A stretch of 64,000 nt of DNA from Arenimonas sp049195245 (GCF_049195245.1 NZ_JBMIRR010000023.1:1-64000), one strand, 5' to 3'; shown: positions 33,863-43,882, counted from the first letter of the stretch. Made by a program: numbers and translations. Notes: a model not told the origin generated them from the letters alone.

Positions 33863-35200
33863 ATGAAGATGAAGCGGGCATGGCTGGCGGCAGTGATCTT
33901 GATGGCGCTTTCACACGGCGTGGCCGCGGCCACCGTGGCCCTGGTCGGCGGCACGCTGGTGGACGGCACGCTGCGCGAGCCGATCCGCAACTCGGTGATC
34001 CTGGTCGAGGGCGAGCGCATCGTCGCCGTCGGCACCGTGGACAGCCTGCCGGTGCCGGCCGGCGCCGAGGTCATTTCCACCGAGGGCATGACCGTCATGC
34101 CGGGCCTGTGGGACATGCACGTGCACCTGATGATCAACGGGCACGCCGACTACGACCATTGGGACAAGACCTACCCGCCGCAGTTCGGCAGCGTGATCAT
34201 GCCGTCCTCGGCCGAACAGCTGCTGATGGCCGGCATCACCAGCGCGCGCGACCTGGGCGGACCGCTGGAGGAAAGCCTGGCGGTGCGTGACGCGATCAAC
34301 GCCGGAAAGATCCCTGGGCCGACGATGTACATGTCGGGACCCTTCATCCAGAAGAAGCCCTACCCGGGCACCGAGCAGTTCCGCTGGGGCGTGGATTCAC
34401 CGGCCGACGCGCGCGCCAAGATCCGGCGGCTGGCCGAAGCCGGCGTGGACGTGATCAAGCTGATCGACCAGGACCAGATGAGCGAGGCCGAGGTGGCCGC
34501 GATCGTGGACGAGGCGCACCGGCACAAGCTGCCGGTGATCGCGCATGCGCACCGGCCCGAGGAAGTGCGGCGCGGGCTGCGGCATGGCGTGGACGGCTTC
34601 GAGCACACCGGCTTCGGCGCAGCGCCGGAGTTCCCGGCCGACGTGATGGAGGCCCTGGCGGCGCGCACCTCGCGCATGGCCGACGGTCCGCTGTTCTGGA
34701 CGCCGACGATCGAGGGGCTCTACAACTTCCCGTACACGGTGCGCAACCACGAGTTCATCGACAGCGATTCCTGGCACCGCGGCCTGACGCCGGCGATCAT
34801 CGCCGACATCCGCAAGTCGCTGGAGCATCCCGAACGCATCGCCTACTTCCAGCAGACGCCGCAGCGGCAGCCGACCCTGCGCCGCAAGTTCGAGCAGCTG
34901 CGCAGCTCGGGCGTGGTGCTGCTGGTGGGCACCGACTCGGGCATCCCGATGAAGTTCCACAGCCAGAGCACCTGGAACGAGCTGGACGTGTGGGTGAACC
35001 AGTTCGGCGTGCCGCCGGTGGATGCCATCCGCGCGGCCACCTACTGGCCGGCGGTGGCGATGAAGGTGGACGGCGACTACGGCACCGTCACCGAAGGCAA
35101 GTACGCCGACATCGTCGCCGTGCGCGGCGACGCCCTGCGCCAGATCGCCCTGATCCAGAACATCGACCTCGTCATCAAACACGGCAAACGCATCAAGTAA
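33863..35200 (+). CDS. Exported metal-dependent amidohydrolase
   Basis: The protein has 445 aa with a signal peptide (residues 1 to about 22, cleavage near VAA-A). The HxH metal motif is in GLWDMHVHL at about residues 84-86. Further metal-binding segments are DVIKLIDQ (candidate bridging Lys), VIAHAHRPEE, GFEHTGF and LLVGTDSGI. These fit the imidazolonepropionase/prolidase-like amidohydrolases that act on N-acyl or Xaa-Pro-type substrates. It is convergent with a second, larger amidohydrolase; only 35 bp lie between the two stops and a palindrome copy fills them. Confidence 0.85.
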   Translation: MKMKRAWLAAVILMALSHGVAAATVALVGGTLVDGTLREPIRNSVILVEGERIVAVGTVDSLPVPAGAEVISTEGMTVMPGLWDMHVHLMINGHADYDHWDKTYPPQFGSVIMPSSAEQLLMAGITSARDLGGPLEESLAVRDAINAGKIPGPTMYMSGPFIQKKPYPGTEQFRWGVDSPADARAKIRRLAEAGVDVIKLIDQDQMSEAEVAAIVDEAHRHKLPVIAHAHRPEEVRRGLRHGVDGFEHTGFGAAPEFPADVMEALAARTSRMADGPLFWTPTIEGLYNFPYTVRNHEFIDSDSWHRGLTPAIIADIRKSLEHPERIAYFQQTPQRQPTLRRKFEQLRSSGVVLLVGTDSGIPMKFHSQSTWNELDVWVNQFGVPPVDAIRAATYWPAVAMKVDGDYGTVTEGKYADIVAVRGDALRQIALIQNIDLVIKHGKRIK

Positions 35201-35209
35201 ACCCCACGT

Positions 35210-35232
35210 GAAAACATACCAGGTATGTTTTC
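35210..35232. repeat. Palindrome, locus 2, single copy
   Basis: One perfect 21-bp copy at 35211-35231 (central A) with G before and C after. It sits in the 35-bp gap between two convergent amidohydrolase genes. No second copy or CTGAGAC-type palindrome is nearby. Confidence 0.93.
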
Positions 35233-35235
35233 CGG

Positions 35236-38200
35236 TCAGTGGGTGTGGGGGGTAGATTTGGGGCAGTGGCAGGGGGCGGTGGGGCCGTAGTCCAGGCCGA
35301 CCTGGACGCCGTTGCCGTGGCGCTGCCAGAAGAAGACCGGGGCGGGGCGCTGCAGGCCGCCCACTTCGGCCAGGCCGTTGGTCTCGAACAGGCGGCCGTT
35401 GACCATCACCATCGCGGTTTCGGCGGTCTGCTGGATCTTCTCCAGCGGATTGCCGTCCACCACCACCAGGTCGGCGCGCTTGCCGGCCTCCAGCGAGCCA
35501 AGCTGGCGCGACAGGCCCAGGTAGTCGGCGCCGTCGATGGTGGCCGCGCGCAGTGCTTCCCAGTTCGAGAAACCACCCTGCGCCAGCGACCAGATCTCCC
35601 AGTGCGGCGACATGCCCTGCATCTGCCCGTGTCCGCCCACCTGGATGCGCACGCCGGCATCGCGCAGCTTCTTGGCCGCGCGGGCCACTTCCACGTGGTA
35701 GTAGTCCCACTCGGGCGCGGTCTCGCGGCGGATGGTGCGCGCGTCCAGCGTCTGCTGCGGGAAGAAGTGCTGCAGCCGCTTGTTCTCGTACAGGTCCTGG
35801 CGCGCGTACCAGTAGCGCTCGCTGTTGAGGCCGCCGTAGTTCACCACCAGGGTCGGCGTGTTGCGCACCTGGGTGTTGCGCCACAGTTCGGTCACGTCGC
35901 GGTACAGGGGCGCCACCGGGATGTTGTGCTCGATGCCGGTCACGCCGTCCACGATCATGGTCATGTTGTGCTGGAAGGTGCTTCCGCCTTCCTCCACCAC
36001 CAGCATGCCCAGCTCGCGCGCGGCCTGGTTGATCTGCTGGCGCTGGTCGCGCCGCGGCTGGTTGTAGCTCTTGACCGAAAACGCGCCGTTGGCCTGCATG
36101 CGGCGCAGGTGGCCGCGGGCGTCGTCCAGCGAGTTCACCACCGCCTTGAAGTCGCCATCGGCGCCGTACAGGATGGTGCCGGTGGAGAACATGCGCGGCC
36201 CCACCATGCGCCCGGCCTTCACCAGTTCGCTCTGCGAGAACACGAACTCGGTGGTGGCCGACGGGTCGTGCATCGTGGTGATGCCGAAGGCCAGGTTGGC
36301 CGCGTAGGCCCAGTTCGCCTGCGGCACCACGCCCTGGCCGAAGTTGGCCGCATGTGCATGCACGTCCACGATGCCCGGCATCACCGTCTTGCCGGTTACG
36401 TCCACCTCGCCCGCGCCGGCGGGAATCGCCACCTCGCCCCGCTTGCCCACCGCCACGATGTCGCGGCCGCGCACCACCACCACGCCGTCCTCGATCACTT
36501 CCTGCGTGCGCTCGGCATCGCGCATGGTGACCACGCGCCCGCCCACCAGGGCGAAGGTGTCGGCCGGCCGGTCGGTCGGCAGGCTCAGGCCCACCGCGAT
36601 GCCGGCATCGGCCTTGCCCGCCGACAGCGCGCGCGTGTGGTAGCGGTCGCCCACCATCCAGTGCAGCGCGCGCGAATCGGCCGACCAGTGCAGGTAGCTG
36701 CCCATGTCGGTGCCCAGCGCCGTCACCGGGATGGCCTTGGTGTCCTTGCCCAGTTCGATCGCGCCGCCGGTCTGCGGCAGCGGCGCCACGTAGCCGTTGA
36801 ACAGTTCGGTGAAGGCCACCGACTTGCCGTCCGGGCTCAGCGCCACGAAGTCCACGTATTTCAGGTTGAACACCTCGCGCGGCAGCTCGCCGTTGACGCC
36901 CACGCTCATCAGCTTCTTTTCCAGCCCGCCGCCGGTGAGGAAGAACACCCGGCGCCCGTCGGGCGAGAACTGCGGATCCGCGCCGTTCTTCGCCACCTGC
37001 ACCGCCTCGCCGCCCGCGGCCGGCATCACGAACACGCCGCGCACGCCGCTCCACAGGCTGCCGGTCAGGCCACCGCCGCCCTGGCGCGCGAACACCACGC
37101 GGCTGCCGTCGGGCGAATAGCGCGGCCCGTAGTAGAAGCCAGGCTGCGTGGTCAGCGCTCGCGACGCACCGCTGGCCAGGTCCAGTTCGCGGATCGTGCC
37201 CAGCCCTTCATCCGACCAGGTGGTGTACAGCAGCTTGCGGCCATCGGCGCTGAAGGACGGCTGGTACTCGAAGGCCGAGGCCTCCGCGGTCAGCCGCCGC
37301 GGCGCGCCGTCGGGCAGGGAGCGCGTCCACAGCTGGCCCACCGCATGGAACACCAGGGTCTTGCCATCGGGGCTGGTGGCCACGTCGCGGATCATCTTCG
37401 GCGCGAACGCATCGCCTTCCAGCGCCTGCTCGAAGCGCAGCGCCGGCAGCACCGTCTGCGACACCTCGGCCGTGAACGGAATGTTGCTGGCCGCACCGGC
37501 CGCCACGTCCACCTTCCACAGCTTGCCCTGCGCCCAGATCACCACCGCTTTGGAATCCGGCGTCCAGTCGAAGTTGGGGTAGGGCCCGAACACCGACCAC
37601 GCTTCCTGCTGGTCGTGCGACAGCCCGTCCCACACCGCGCGCACTTCGCCCGAACCCAGGTCCAGCGTGTGCAGCACGGTCTTGTCGCGGATGCGCTTGA
37701 CGAAGGCCAGCGACTTGCCGTCCGGCGACGGCTGCGGCCGCACCGCGCCGCCGGCGCTGCCCACCACGGTGTCGAACTCGCCGGTCTCGCGGTCCAGGCG
37801 ACGGATCGCGTAGATCAGCCCGTGCACGTTGCGGTTGTAGTCGAAGGCGCCGCCGGGGCTGACGTCCTCGGAGAAATACACGTAGCGGCCATCGGGCGAG
37901 ATCGCCGGCTCGCCCAGGTCCTGCTGGTCGTTCTTGCGCTTGGTCAGCTGCAGGCCGGCGCCGCCGTCGCGGTGGTACATCCACAGCTCGCCCGCGCCCA
38001 GCGAGCGGGTCGAGGTGAAGTGCTTGCGGCCGACCAGGTACTGGCCGTCCGGCGTCCACACCGGGTTGTTGAGCAGCCGGAAATCCTCCTTGCTCACCTG
38101 CGCCAGGCCGCTGCCGTCGGCCTTCATGCGCCACAGGTTGTTGCCGCCGCCGCGGTCGGAGGTGAACGCGATCTCCTTGCCGTCGGGCGAGAAGCGCGGC

Positions 38201-38481
38201 TGCACTTCCCAGGCCGCGCCGCCCGCCAGCCGCCGCGCCTGGCCGCCTTCGATCGGCAGCGTGTACAGGTCGCCCAGCATCGAGAACACCAGCGTGCGGC
38301 CATCCGGGCTCACGTCCAGGTCCAGCCACGTGCCCTCGTCGGTGCTGAAGCGCACCGACTTGGCCTTGGCATGCGCGCCATTGACGTCCCACTTCGGAGG
38401 CTCGGGGCTCTTGGCGGACGTGGCACCGATGCCAAGGACCAGGCACACGGCCAGCGCGAGCGGGCGACGGGAAGGGGACAT
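35236..38481 (-). CDS. Large exported protein: beta-propeller fused to amidohydrolase
   Basis: The protein has 1081 aa with a signal peptide (residues 1 to about 23). Residues about 40-640 hold PD40/TolB-like propeller repeats with the recurring signature FSPDGxxIxF or SPDGKxLVF, arranged in what look like two propellers. The C-terminal 430 residues form an amidohydrolase with PGIVDVHAHAANFG (metal HxH), and a later stretch with VEEGGSTFQHNMTMI. This fusion is known from exported amidohydrolases whose substrates are mostly untested; the propeller likely gates or recruits the substrate. Confidence 0.85.
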   Translation of the reverse strand: MSPSRRPLALAVCLVLGIGATSAKSPEPPKWDVNGAHAKAKSVRFSTDEGTWLDLDVSPDGRTLVFSMLGDLYTLPIEGGQARRLAGGAAWEVQPRFSPDGKEIAFTSDRGGGNNLWRMKADGSGLAQVSKEDFRLLNNPVWTPDGQYLVGRKHFTSTRSLGAGELWMYHRDGGAGLQLTKRKNDQQDLGEPAISPDGRYVYFSEDVSPGGAFDYNRNVHGLIYAIRRLDRETGEFDTVVGSAGGAVRPQPSPDGKSLAFVKRIRDKTVLHTLDLGSGEVRAVWDGLSHDQQEAWSVFGPYPNFDWTPDSKAVVIWAQGKLWKVDVAAGAASNIPFTAEVSQTVLPALRFEQALEGDAFAPKMIRDVATSPDGKTLVFHAVGQLWTRSLPDGAPRRLTAEASAFEYQPSFSADGRKLLYTTWSDEGLGTIRELDLASGASRALTTQPGFYYGPRYSPDGSRVVFARQGGGGLTGSLWSGVRGVFVMPAAGGEAVQVAKNGADPQFSPDGRRVFFLTGGGLEKKLMSVGVNGELPREVFNLKYVDFVALSPDGKSVAFTELFNGYVAPLPQTGGAIELGKDTKAIPVTALGTDMGSYLHWSADSRALHWMVGDRYHTRALSAGKADAGIAVGLSLPTDRPADTFALVGGRVVTMRDAERTQEVIEDGVVVVRGRDIVAVGKRGEVAIPAGAGEVDVTGKTVMPGIVDVHAHAANFGQGVVPQANWAYAANLAFGITTMHDPSATTEFVFSQSELVKAGRMVGPRMFSTGTILYGADGDFKAVVNSLDDARGHLRRMQANGAFSVKSYNQPRRDQRQQINQAARELGMLVVEEGGSTFQHNMTMIVDGVTGIEHNIPVAPLYRDVTELWRNTQVRNTPTLVVNYGGLNSERYWYARQDLYENKRLQHFFPQQTLDARTIRRETAPEWDYYHVEVARAAKKLRDAGVRIQVGGHGQMQGMSPHWEIWSLAQGGFSNWEALRAATIDGADYLGLSRQLGSLEAGKRADLVVVDGNPLEKIQQTAETAMVMVNGRLFETNGLAEVGGLQRPAPVFFWQRHGNGVQVGLDYGPTAPCHCPKSTPHTH

Positions 38482-38643
38482 GCGCGACTCCAGATGAGGG
38501 ACCCGGCGATGCTAGGCGATGCCGCCGGTCCACCCCAAGCCCGAAGGTCACGGGCCGCGGAAAGCGTGAGCCGGTTGGCGGTAATCAAATGCCAAGCCGG
38601 TCAAGGGCTTGTGCTGGGCGTAGGGGTGCCGGACAGTAGGGCC

Positions 38644-39579
38644 ATGTCGCGATCCCCCCAGCGCCGACGCCCCTTTTGCCTGGCCGCCCTTGGCGGCAGC
38701 CTGCTGCTGTGTGGCCCGGCGTTGGCACAGGTGAGCACGCCGGCGTATCCGGCCACGGCGATGCTGGCCTGGTTCTCGTTGGGCATGGGCGTGGCCTTGG
38801 CCACCACCATGGCCGTGTGCTGGCGCGTGCTGCGCGAGCGCGTGGCGCCGCGTTCGGCCTGGATCCCGTTTGCGCTGTCGGCTCTGGCCGCGGCGCTGAT
38901 CGGTGCCTGGCTGGTGCCGCGCCTGCCGCTGGTGTCGCTGGCGCTGGGCCTGGCCGCCAGCGCCTGGGGCCTTTGGCTTGTGGACCGGCTGGCGCGGCGC
39001 ATGCACGCCCTGCTCGAGGAACGCGACCACGCCCGCGCCGCCGCCAAGCAGGCCAAGCGCGATTCCGAACGTGACGCCCTCACCGGCGCGCTCAACCGCG
39101 GTGCCTGGCGCGCGCGCCTGGACCAGATCGTGGCCGATGCCACCGAGGCGCAGCCGTCGCGCCCGGTGTCGGTGCTGTTCTTCGACATCGACCTGTTCAA
39201 GCTGATCAACGACAGCCTGGGCCACGGCGTCGGCGACGACTGCCTGCGCGCCGTGGCGAGCACCGTGGCCGCCGAACTGCGCGGTGGCGACGTGCTGGGC
39301 CGCATGGGCGGCGAGGAATTCGCGGTGGCCCTGCCGGGCGCCAAGCGCGTGCACGCCATTGCCGTGGCCGAGCGCATCCGCATGGCCGTGCAGGACCACT
39401 GCCGGCAGATCGGCGAGGAAGTGGTGGAGCTGACCGTCAGCATCGGCGCCGCCGAATACCTCGGCGAGGCCGAGGCGCTGGACGCGCTGGTGGACCGCGC
39501 CGACCGCGCCATGTACATGGCCAAGGACTCCGGACGTAACATGGTGGTGGCCGACGCTGCCGTTCCGGCGAGCGCGTAA
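38644..39579 (+). CDS. Diguanylate cyclase with N-terminal membrane region
   Basis: The protein has 311 aa. A signal-like N-terminus (residues 1-28) is followed by three hydrophobic helices (to about residue 118) and then a short coiled coil (RMHALLEERDHARAAAKQAKRDSERD). The GGDEF domain (about 145-305) begins DALTGALNRGAW. The catalytic motif is GGEEF in RMGGEEFAVAL, an active variant. No upstream RxxD inhibitory site is obvious. It likely makes c-di-GMP in response to a membrane signal. Confidence 0.88.
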   Translation: MSRSPQRRRPFCLAALGGSLLLCGPALAQVSTPAYPATAMLAWFSLGMGVALATTMAVCWRVLRERVAPRSAWIPFALSALAAALIGAWLVPRLPLVSLALGLAASAWGLWLVDRLARRMHALLEERDHARAAAKQAKRDSERDALTGALNRGAWRARLDQIVADATEAQPSRPVSVLFFDIDLFKLINDSLGHGVGDDCLRAVASTVAAELRGGDVLGRMGGEEFAVALPGAKRVHAIAVAERIRMAVQDHCRQIGEEVVELTVSIGAAEYLGEAEALDALVDRADRAMYMAKDSGRNMVVADAAVPASA

Positions 39580-39599
39580 CCCCCCGCGGAGAGTCCCCA

Positions 39600-40073
39600 A
39601 TGCATCTTTTCGAGCTGGCCATGCCCTGGTGGGAGTTCATCCTGCGCGCCGTTGCCGTGTACCTGGCGCTGCTGGTGATGGTGCGCCTGTCGGGCAGGCG
39701 GTCGGTGGGGCAGTTCACGCCCTTCGACATGATCCTGCTGATCCTGCTGGGCACCGCGGTGCAGAACTCGCTGATCGGCGAGGACGTGTCGCTGCTGGGC
39801 GGATTGCTGCTGGCCGCCACCCTGATCCTGCTCAACCACGCCGTGGGCTGGATCACCGCGCGCAGCCGGTGGATGCACCGCATGGTCGAAGGCAAGGTGG
39901 TGCAGATCATTGAGGACGGCCAGCTCGACAAGGCCCGCCTGCTGGGCGAGGGCGTGAGCGAACTGGACCTGGACGAGGCCCTGCGCCGGGCCGGCATGGA
40001 AGACCTGTCGGAGGTGCGCCGCGGCTGGATCGAAACCGACGGCCACATCACCCTGATCCGCAGGCGCGACTAG
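39600..40073 (+). CDS. DUF421/YetF-like membrane protein
   Basis: The protein has 157 aa. Three hydrophobic segments fill the first 85 residues, with the marker LVMVRLSGRRSVGQFTPFDMILLILLGTAVQNSLIG. The soluble C-terminal part contains VQIIEDGQLDKARL and DLSEVRRGWIETDGHITLI. These match the YetF/DUF421 family. It starts 20 bp after the diguanylate cyclase and is probably cotranscribed. Its role is unknown. Confidence 0.8.
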   Translation: MHLFELAMPWWEFILRAVAVYLALLVMVRLSGRRSVGQFTPFDMILLILLGTAVQNSLIGEDVSLLGGLLLAATLILLNHAVGWITARSRWMHRMVEGKVVQIIEDGQLDKARLLGEGVSELDLDEALRRAGMEDLSEVRRGWIETDGHITLIRRRD

Positions 40074-40170
40074 TCCCGGCCCGGTTTCCGGGCGCGCCGG
40101 CGGGGGCTGGACGGCGGCCCGCCGGCTGGAGGTAGACTGGACCCGAGGGCGCGCGTCTCCCGGGGAATCC

Positions 40171-42597
40171 ATGCGCAGTTCGATCCAGATCGGCGAAACC
40201 ATCGGTCCGTTCGTCATCGTCGCCAAGCTGGGGCGGGGCGGCATGTCCACGGTCTACAACGCCTACGAGACCGGCCTGGACCGCGAGGTGGCGCTGAAGG
40301 TGCTGCCGATCGACCTGCTCGAGGAGCCCGGCTTCACCGAGCGCTTCGAACGCGAGGCGCGCCTGATCGCCAAGCTCGAACACCCGCACATCGTGCCGCT
40401 GTACAGCTATGGCATCGACGACGGCGTGCCGTGGATGGCGCTGCGGCTGGTGCGCGGCGGCCACCTGGGCGAACGCATGGAGCGCGAGCCGCTGGGCCGC
40501 GACGTCGGCCTGGCCTATTTCACGATGATCGCCGACGCGCTCGACCACGCGCACAGCCTGGGCGTGGTGCACCGCGACCTGAAGCCGCAGAACGTGCTGC
40601 TGGGCGAGCGTGGCGAACTTTACCTGGCCGACTTCGGCATCTCGCGCCTGCTGCAGGGCCGCACCACCATCACCAGCACCGGCGCGGTGCTGGGCACGCC
40701 GCAGTACATGTCGCCCGAGCAGGCACAGGGCGACCAGATCGGGCCGGGCACCGACGTCTACTCGGTCGGCATCATGGTTTACCAGTGGCTCACCGGCTCG
40801 CTGCCGTTCGACGCCGATACCCCGTACGCGGTGATGTACAAGCACGTGAATGCGCCGCTGGCGCTGGACCGGCTGTCGGCGCTGCCCGAACGCGCGGTGC
40901 AGGTGATCGCGCGCGCGCTGTCCAAGAAGCCCGAAGAGCGCTGGGCCACCGCCGGCCAGTTCATCGAGAAGCTGGTGGTCGCGCTCGACGGCGAAGCCGC
41001 CGAGGGCGGACGCGCGGCGCCGCGGTTCGCATCGCCCGTGGCCGCGGCCATTTCCGCGCGACGGCTGGAAAAGGTTCCGTCGCCGCCGACCAGCCTCCAG
41101 GGGCCGGCCAGGCTGGATGGCTCCGAGCCCGCGCCCGCGGAAGGCGCCGCCAAGACCCCGGTGCCGCCCACGTCCATCCGCCTGCGGGCGCTGGCGGCCA
41201 ATGCCGCCTACAATGCCGCCAAGGCCGCCAGCGCGGCCAATCCGCCCGCCCCGGCCGCACCGGGTGACGACGCTCCGCCGCCGCCGCGTGCCGCCACGCC
41301 GGCCAAAGGCTCGACGCCGCCGCCGCGTGCGCGCACGCCCATGGTCGCCATCGAAGACCCTGGCGTCGATCCGGCTGCGGCCACCCAGGTCGGGCCCTCG
41401 CTGCAGTTCCGGCCGCGCTCGGCACCGCCGGCGCCGGCGAATCGACGGCCGATGATGTTCGCCGCCGGTGCCGCGGTGCTGGTCGTGCTGGCCCTGGCCT
41501 GGTTCCTGCTGGGACGGTCGCCCGAGGGCGCGCAGGACGCGGGCACCGCGGCCGCGGTCGATCCGGTGGCCGCGCCGGTCGCGCCCGCGACGCCGCCGCC
41601 GCTGCCGGTGGGCGATGCCCGCCTGCTGATCGAATCCGACGCCGACTGCAGCCTCGCCCTGGACGGCATCGATCGCGGCGTGCTCAAGCCGATGGCCACC
41701 CAGCGGCTGGAGCTCGCGCCGGGCACCTACGCCGTCAGCTGCACCAGCCTGGCGCGTCCCGACGTGAAGCTCGAGCAGGCGGTCACGGTCACGCTGGACG
41801 AACCTTCCGTGGTGCTGTTCGAGGTCAAGGCCAAGATCGACATGCTCGACCAGCTGCGCACCGCCGAGCAGGAGCGCCTGGCCGAAGAGGCGCGCCGCAA
41901 GGCCGAGTCCGTGCGCATGGAGGAAGAGCGCGAAGCGGCCGATGCGCAGGCGCGCGCCGACGAAGCCCGCAAGCGCGAGGCCGATCGCCTTGCCGCCGAG
42001 ACCCGCAAGCTGGAAGAGGCCCGCGCCGCCGCGCTGGCCCGCCGAGAGCAGGAAATCCGCAAGCTCGAGGAAGCGCGCGCCGCCGCCGCCGCGCGTGCAG
42101 CGCCGGCCCGACCGGTCGCCACCGCGCCTGCCGCCACGCCCGCCGATCCGCGCGCGGCCGAACAGGCGCGCATCGCCGAGACCCGCCGCCGCGAGGCCCT
42201 GGAAGCGGCCCGCCAGCAGCGCGAGGCCCGGCTGGCCGAACGCAAGGCCGCCGCCGACGTCGAGGCCGCGCGCCTGGCCGCCGAGCAGGCCAATGCGCAG
42301 GCCGCGGCCCAGGCCCTGGCCGCGCAGGCGGCCGCAGCACCGCCGCGCCGGCTCACGCCGATCGCGGTCAGCACGCCGCAGCCCAACTACCCGGTCGGGG
42401 CGCTGCGCGGCGGCATCACCGGCACGGTGGAAGTGCAGATCACCATTGCCCGCGACGGCAGCGTCAGCAACGTACGCATCCTCAGCGCCCGGCCGCGCGG
42501 CACCTTCGAGCGTTCGGTGCAGTCCACCGTGCGCAACTGGCGCTTCGAGCCGCTGGACGAAACCGTCACCATCACCCGCACCATCAACTTCCGCTGA
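40171..42597 (+). CDS. Ser/Thr protein kinase fused to a PEGA-like region and a TonB C-terminal domain
   Basis: The protein has 808 aa. The kinase domain (about 12-275) has GRGGMSTVY, the catalytic lysine in EVALKVL, HRDLKPQN with catalytic Asp136, DFG in LADFGISR, and GTPQYMSPEQ. A Pro/Ala-rich linker (about 280-425) leads to one membrane helix (about 428-446). Outside the membrane, a PEGA-like beta domain (about 480-565) is followed by a charged Ala/Arg/Glu coiled coil (about 565-725) and a TonB C-terminal domain (about 735-808: PVGALRGGITGTVEVQITI...RNWRFEP). The result is a cytosolic kinase linked to a periplasmic TonB/TolA-like arm. Confidence 0.88.
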   Translation: MRSSIQIGETIGPFVIVAKLGRGGMSTVYNAYETGLDREVALKVLPIDLLEEPGFTERFEREARLIAKLEHPHIVPLYSYGIDDGVPWMALRLVRGGHLGERMEREPLGRDVGLAYFTMIADALDHAHSLGVVHRDLKPQNVLLGERGELYLADFGISRLLQGRTTITSTGAVLGTPQYMSPEQAQGDQIGPGTDVYSVGIMVYQWLTGSLPFDADTPYAVMYKHVNAPLALDRLSALPERAVQVIARALSKKPEERWATAGQFIEKLVVALDGEAAEGGRAAPRFASPVAAAISARRLEKVPSPPTSLQGPARLDGSEPAPAEGAAKTPVPPTSIRLRALAANAAYNAAKAASAANPPAPAAPGDDAPPPPRAATPAKGSTPPPRARTPMVAIEDPGVDPAAATQVGPSLQFRPRSAPPAPANRRPMMFAAGAAVLVVLALAWFLLGRSPEGAQDAGTAAAVDPVAAPVAPATPPPLPVGDARLLIESDADCSLALDGIDRGVLKPMATQRLELAPGTYAVSCTSLARPDVKLEQAVTVTLDEPSVVLFEVKAKIDMLDQLRTAEQERLAEEARRKAESVRMEEEREAADAQARADEARKREADRLAAETRKLEEARAAALARREQEIRKLEEARAAAAARAAPARPVATAPAATPADPRAAEQARIAETRRREALEAARQQREARLAERKAAADVEAARLAAEQANAQAAAQALAAQAAAAPPRRLTPIAVSTPQPNYPVGALRGGITGTVEVQITIARDGSVSNVRILSARPRGTFERSVQSTVRNWRFEPLDETVTITRTINFR

Positions 42598-42610
42598 GTC
42601 CAGCGCGGGC

Positions 42611-43882
42611 TCAGCGCGCGGGGTAGGCGCGCGGCAGGGCGCCGGTCGGCGCCAGGTAACGATCGCGCAGTTCGGTCTGGCGCGATCGCATGCTGGCGGG
42701 TTTGCCGGCCTGCCACACCTGTTCGGCCACCACGGTCACTTCCAGCGGGTCCGCGCCGCTCCACAGCACCAGGTCGGCGACCTGGCCCACGGCGATGCGG
42801 CCACGCTGCGCCGACAGCCCGAAGATTTCCGCCGGCACGGAGGTGATGCCCGCCAGCGCCGCGTCCCAGGGCAGGCCGTTGGCCACGGCATTGCCGGCCA
42901 GCTGGCGCAGCTTGCGCGCGTTGTGCGTGGAGTCGCCGGACTGCGAGAACGCGACGCGCACGCCGGCGCGATGCAGGCGTGCGGCGTTTTCCAGGGTCGA
43001 GCCCAGCGAGTCGAAGTTCGACGGCAGGTTGGCCAGCGCGTCCACCAGCACCGGCACGTCGGCCGCTTTCAGCTGCGGCGCCACGCGCCAGGCCTCGGCG
43101 CCGCCCGCAATCACCGGCTTGAGGCCGTGCTTCTTCGCAAACGCCAGCACCTGCAGGATGTCGGCGGCACGATCCACGTGGAAGACCACGCGGCCACCGG
43201 CGAGATAGCGCGCCATCACGCCGCGGCCCGACTTGGTCAACAGGCCTTCGGAGGCGCCGGTGCGGGCTTCGGCCACGGCCTGTTCCAGCAGCATCCACTG
43301 GCCGGCACGGCTGCCGCCGGAAAAGGGCGACGCACCGCCGCCCAGGTTCACGAACAGGCTGCGGCTGCCGGGCACCGCGGCCTCGTAGCGGCCGTCGAGC
43401 AGCACCGCGCTGCCCTGGCCCGCGACGAAGCTGCCGCCGGGCTGGCTGCCGGGCGACAGCACGGTCCAGGTGACGCCTTCGACGCGGTTCACGCCGATCG
43501 CGACCGAGGCCGGGTTGAAGGCCAGGTCCACGTCGAACTCGGGCCGCCACGCCGACTCCGGCGCGGGCACGCTGGTGCCCAGGCTCAGGTTGGCGTCCAC
43601 GGTGGCCACTTCGCCCGACACTTCCTTGATGCCCAGGCCGGTCAGGCCGCCGAACAGGCCGGGCGTGAGCGAGCGGCCCTTGGCGTCCACCTCGGCCACG
43701 CCCGCGGGCGCGGCCAGGTCCACGCCGATCGCGCGGACCACGCCGCCCTGCACCAGCACGTCGTGGTCCTTGAGCACGCCGGGCGCGGCGCCCGGATGCA
43801 CGGTGGCGTTGCGGATCAGCAGGTCCTGCGCGGACGCGGGCAGGGCGACCGCGAGGGCCAGGGCCAGCAGCAGGCGGCTCAT
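42611..43882 (-). CDS. Exported amidohydrolase-like protein lacking the HxH metal motif
   Basis: The protein has 423 aa with a signal peptide (residues 1-18). The beta-sandwich opening (LLIRNATVHPGAAPGVL) and the closing GRIAVGQVADLVLWSGADPL are typical of the amidohydrolase superfamily. At the position where active enzymes read PGxIDxHxH, it reads SLTPGLFGGLTGLG, so both metal-binding histidines are missing. It overlaps the preceding intact amidohydrolase gene by four bases (ATGA). It may be a regulatory or structural partner rather than an enzyme. Confidence 0.8.
   Translation of the reverse strand: MSRLLLALALAVALPASAQDLLIRNATVHPGAAPGVLKDHDVLVQGGVVRAIGVDLAAPAGVAEVDAKGRSLTPGLFGGLTGLGIKEVSGEVATVDANLSLGTSVPAPESAWRPEFDVDLAFNPASVAIGVNRVEGVTWTVLSPGSQPGGSFVAGQGSAVLLDGRYEAAVPGSRSLFVNLGGGASPFSGGSRAGQWMLLEQAVAEARTGASEGLLTKSGRGVMARYLAGGRVVFHVDRAADILQVLAFAKKHGLKPVIAGGAEAWRVAPQLKAADVPVLVDALANLPSNFDSLGSTLENAARLHRAGVRVAFSQSGDSTHNARKLRQLAGNAVANGLPWDAALAGITSVPAEIFGLSAQRGRIAVGQVADLVLWSGADPLEVTVVAEQVWQAGKPASMRSRQTELRDRYLAPTGALPRAYPAR

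Noticed and set aside
35239..38640. A frame of over 1,100 codons antisense to the propeller-amidohydrolase, in frame with the diguanylate cyclase
   Set aside because: The translated sequence is His/Arg/Ala-rich with no recognisable fold. The GGDEF protein has a proper signal-like start at 38644.
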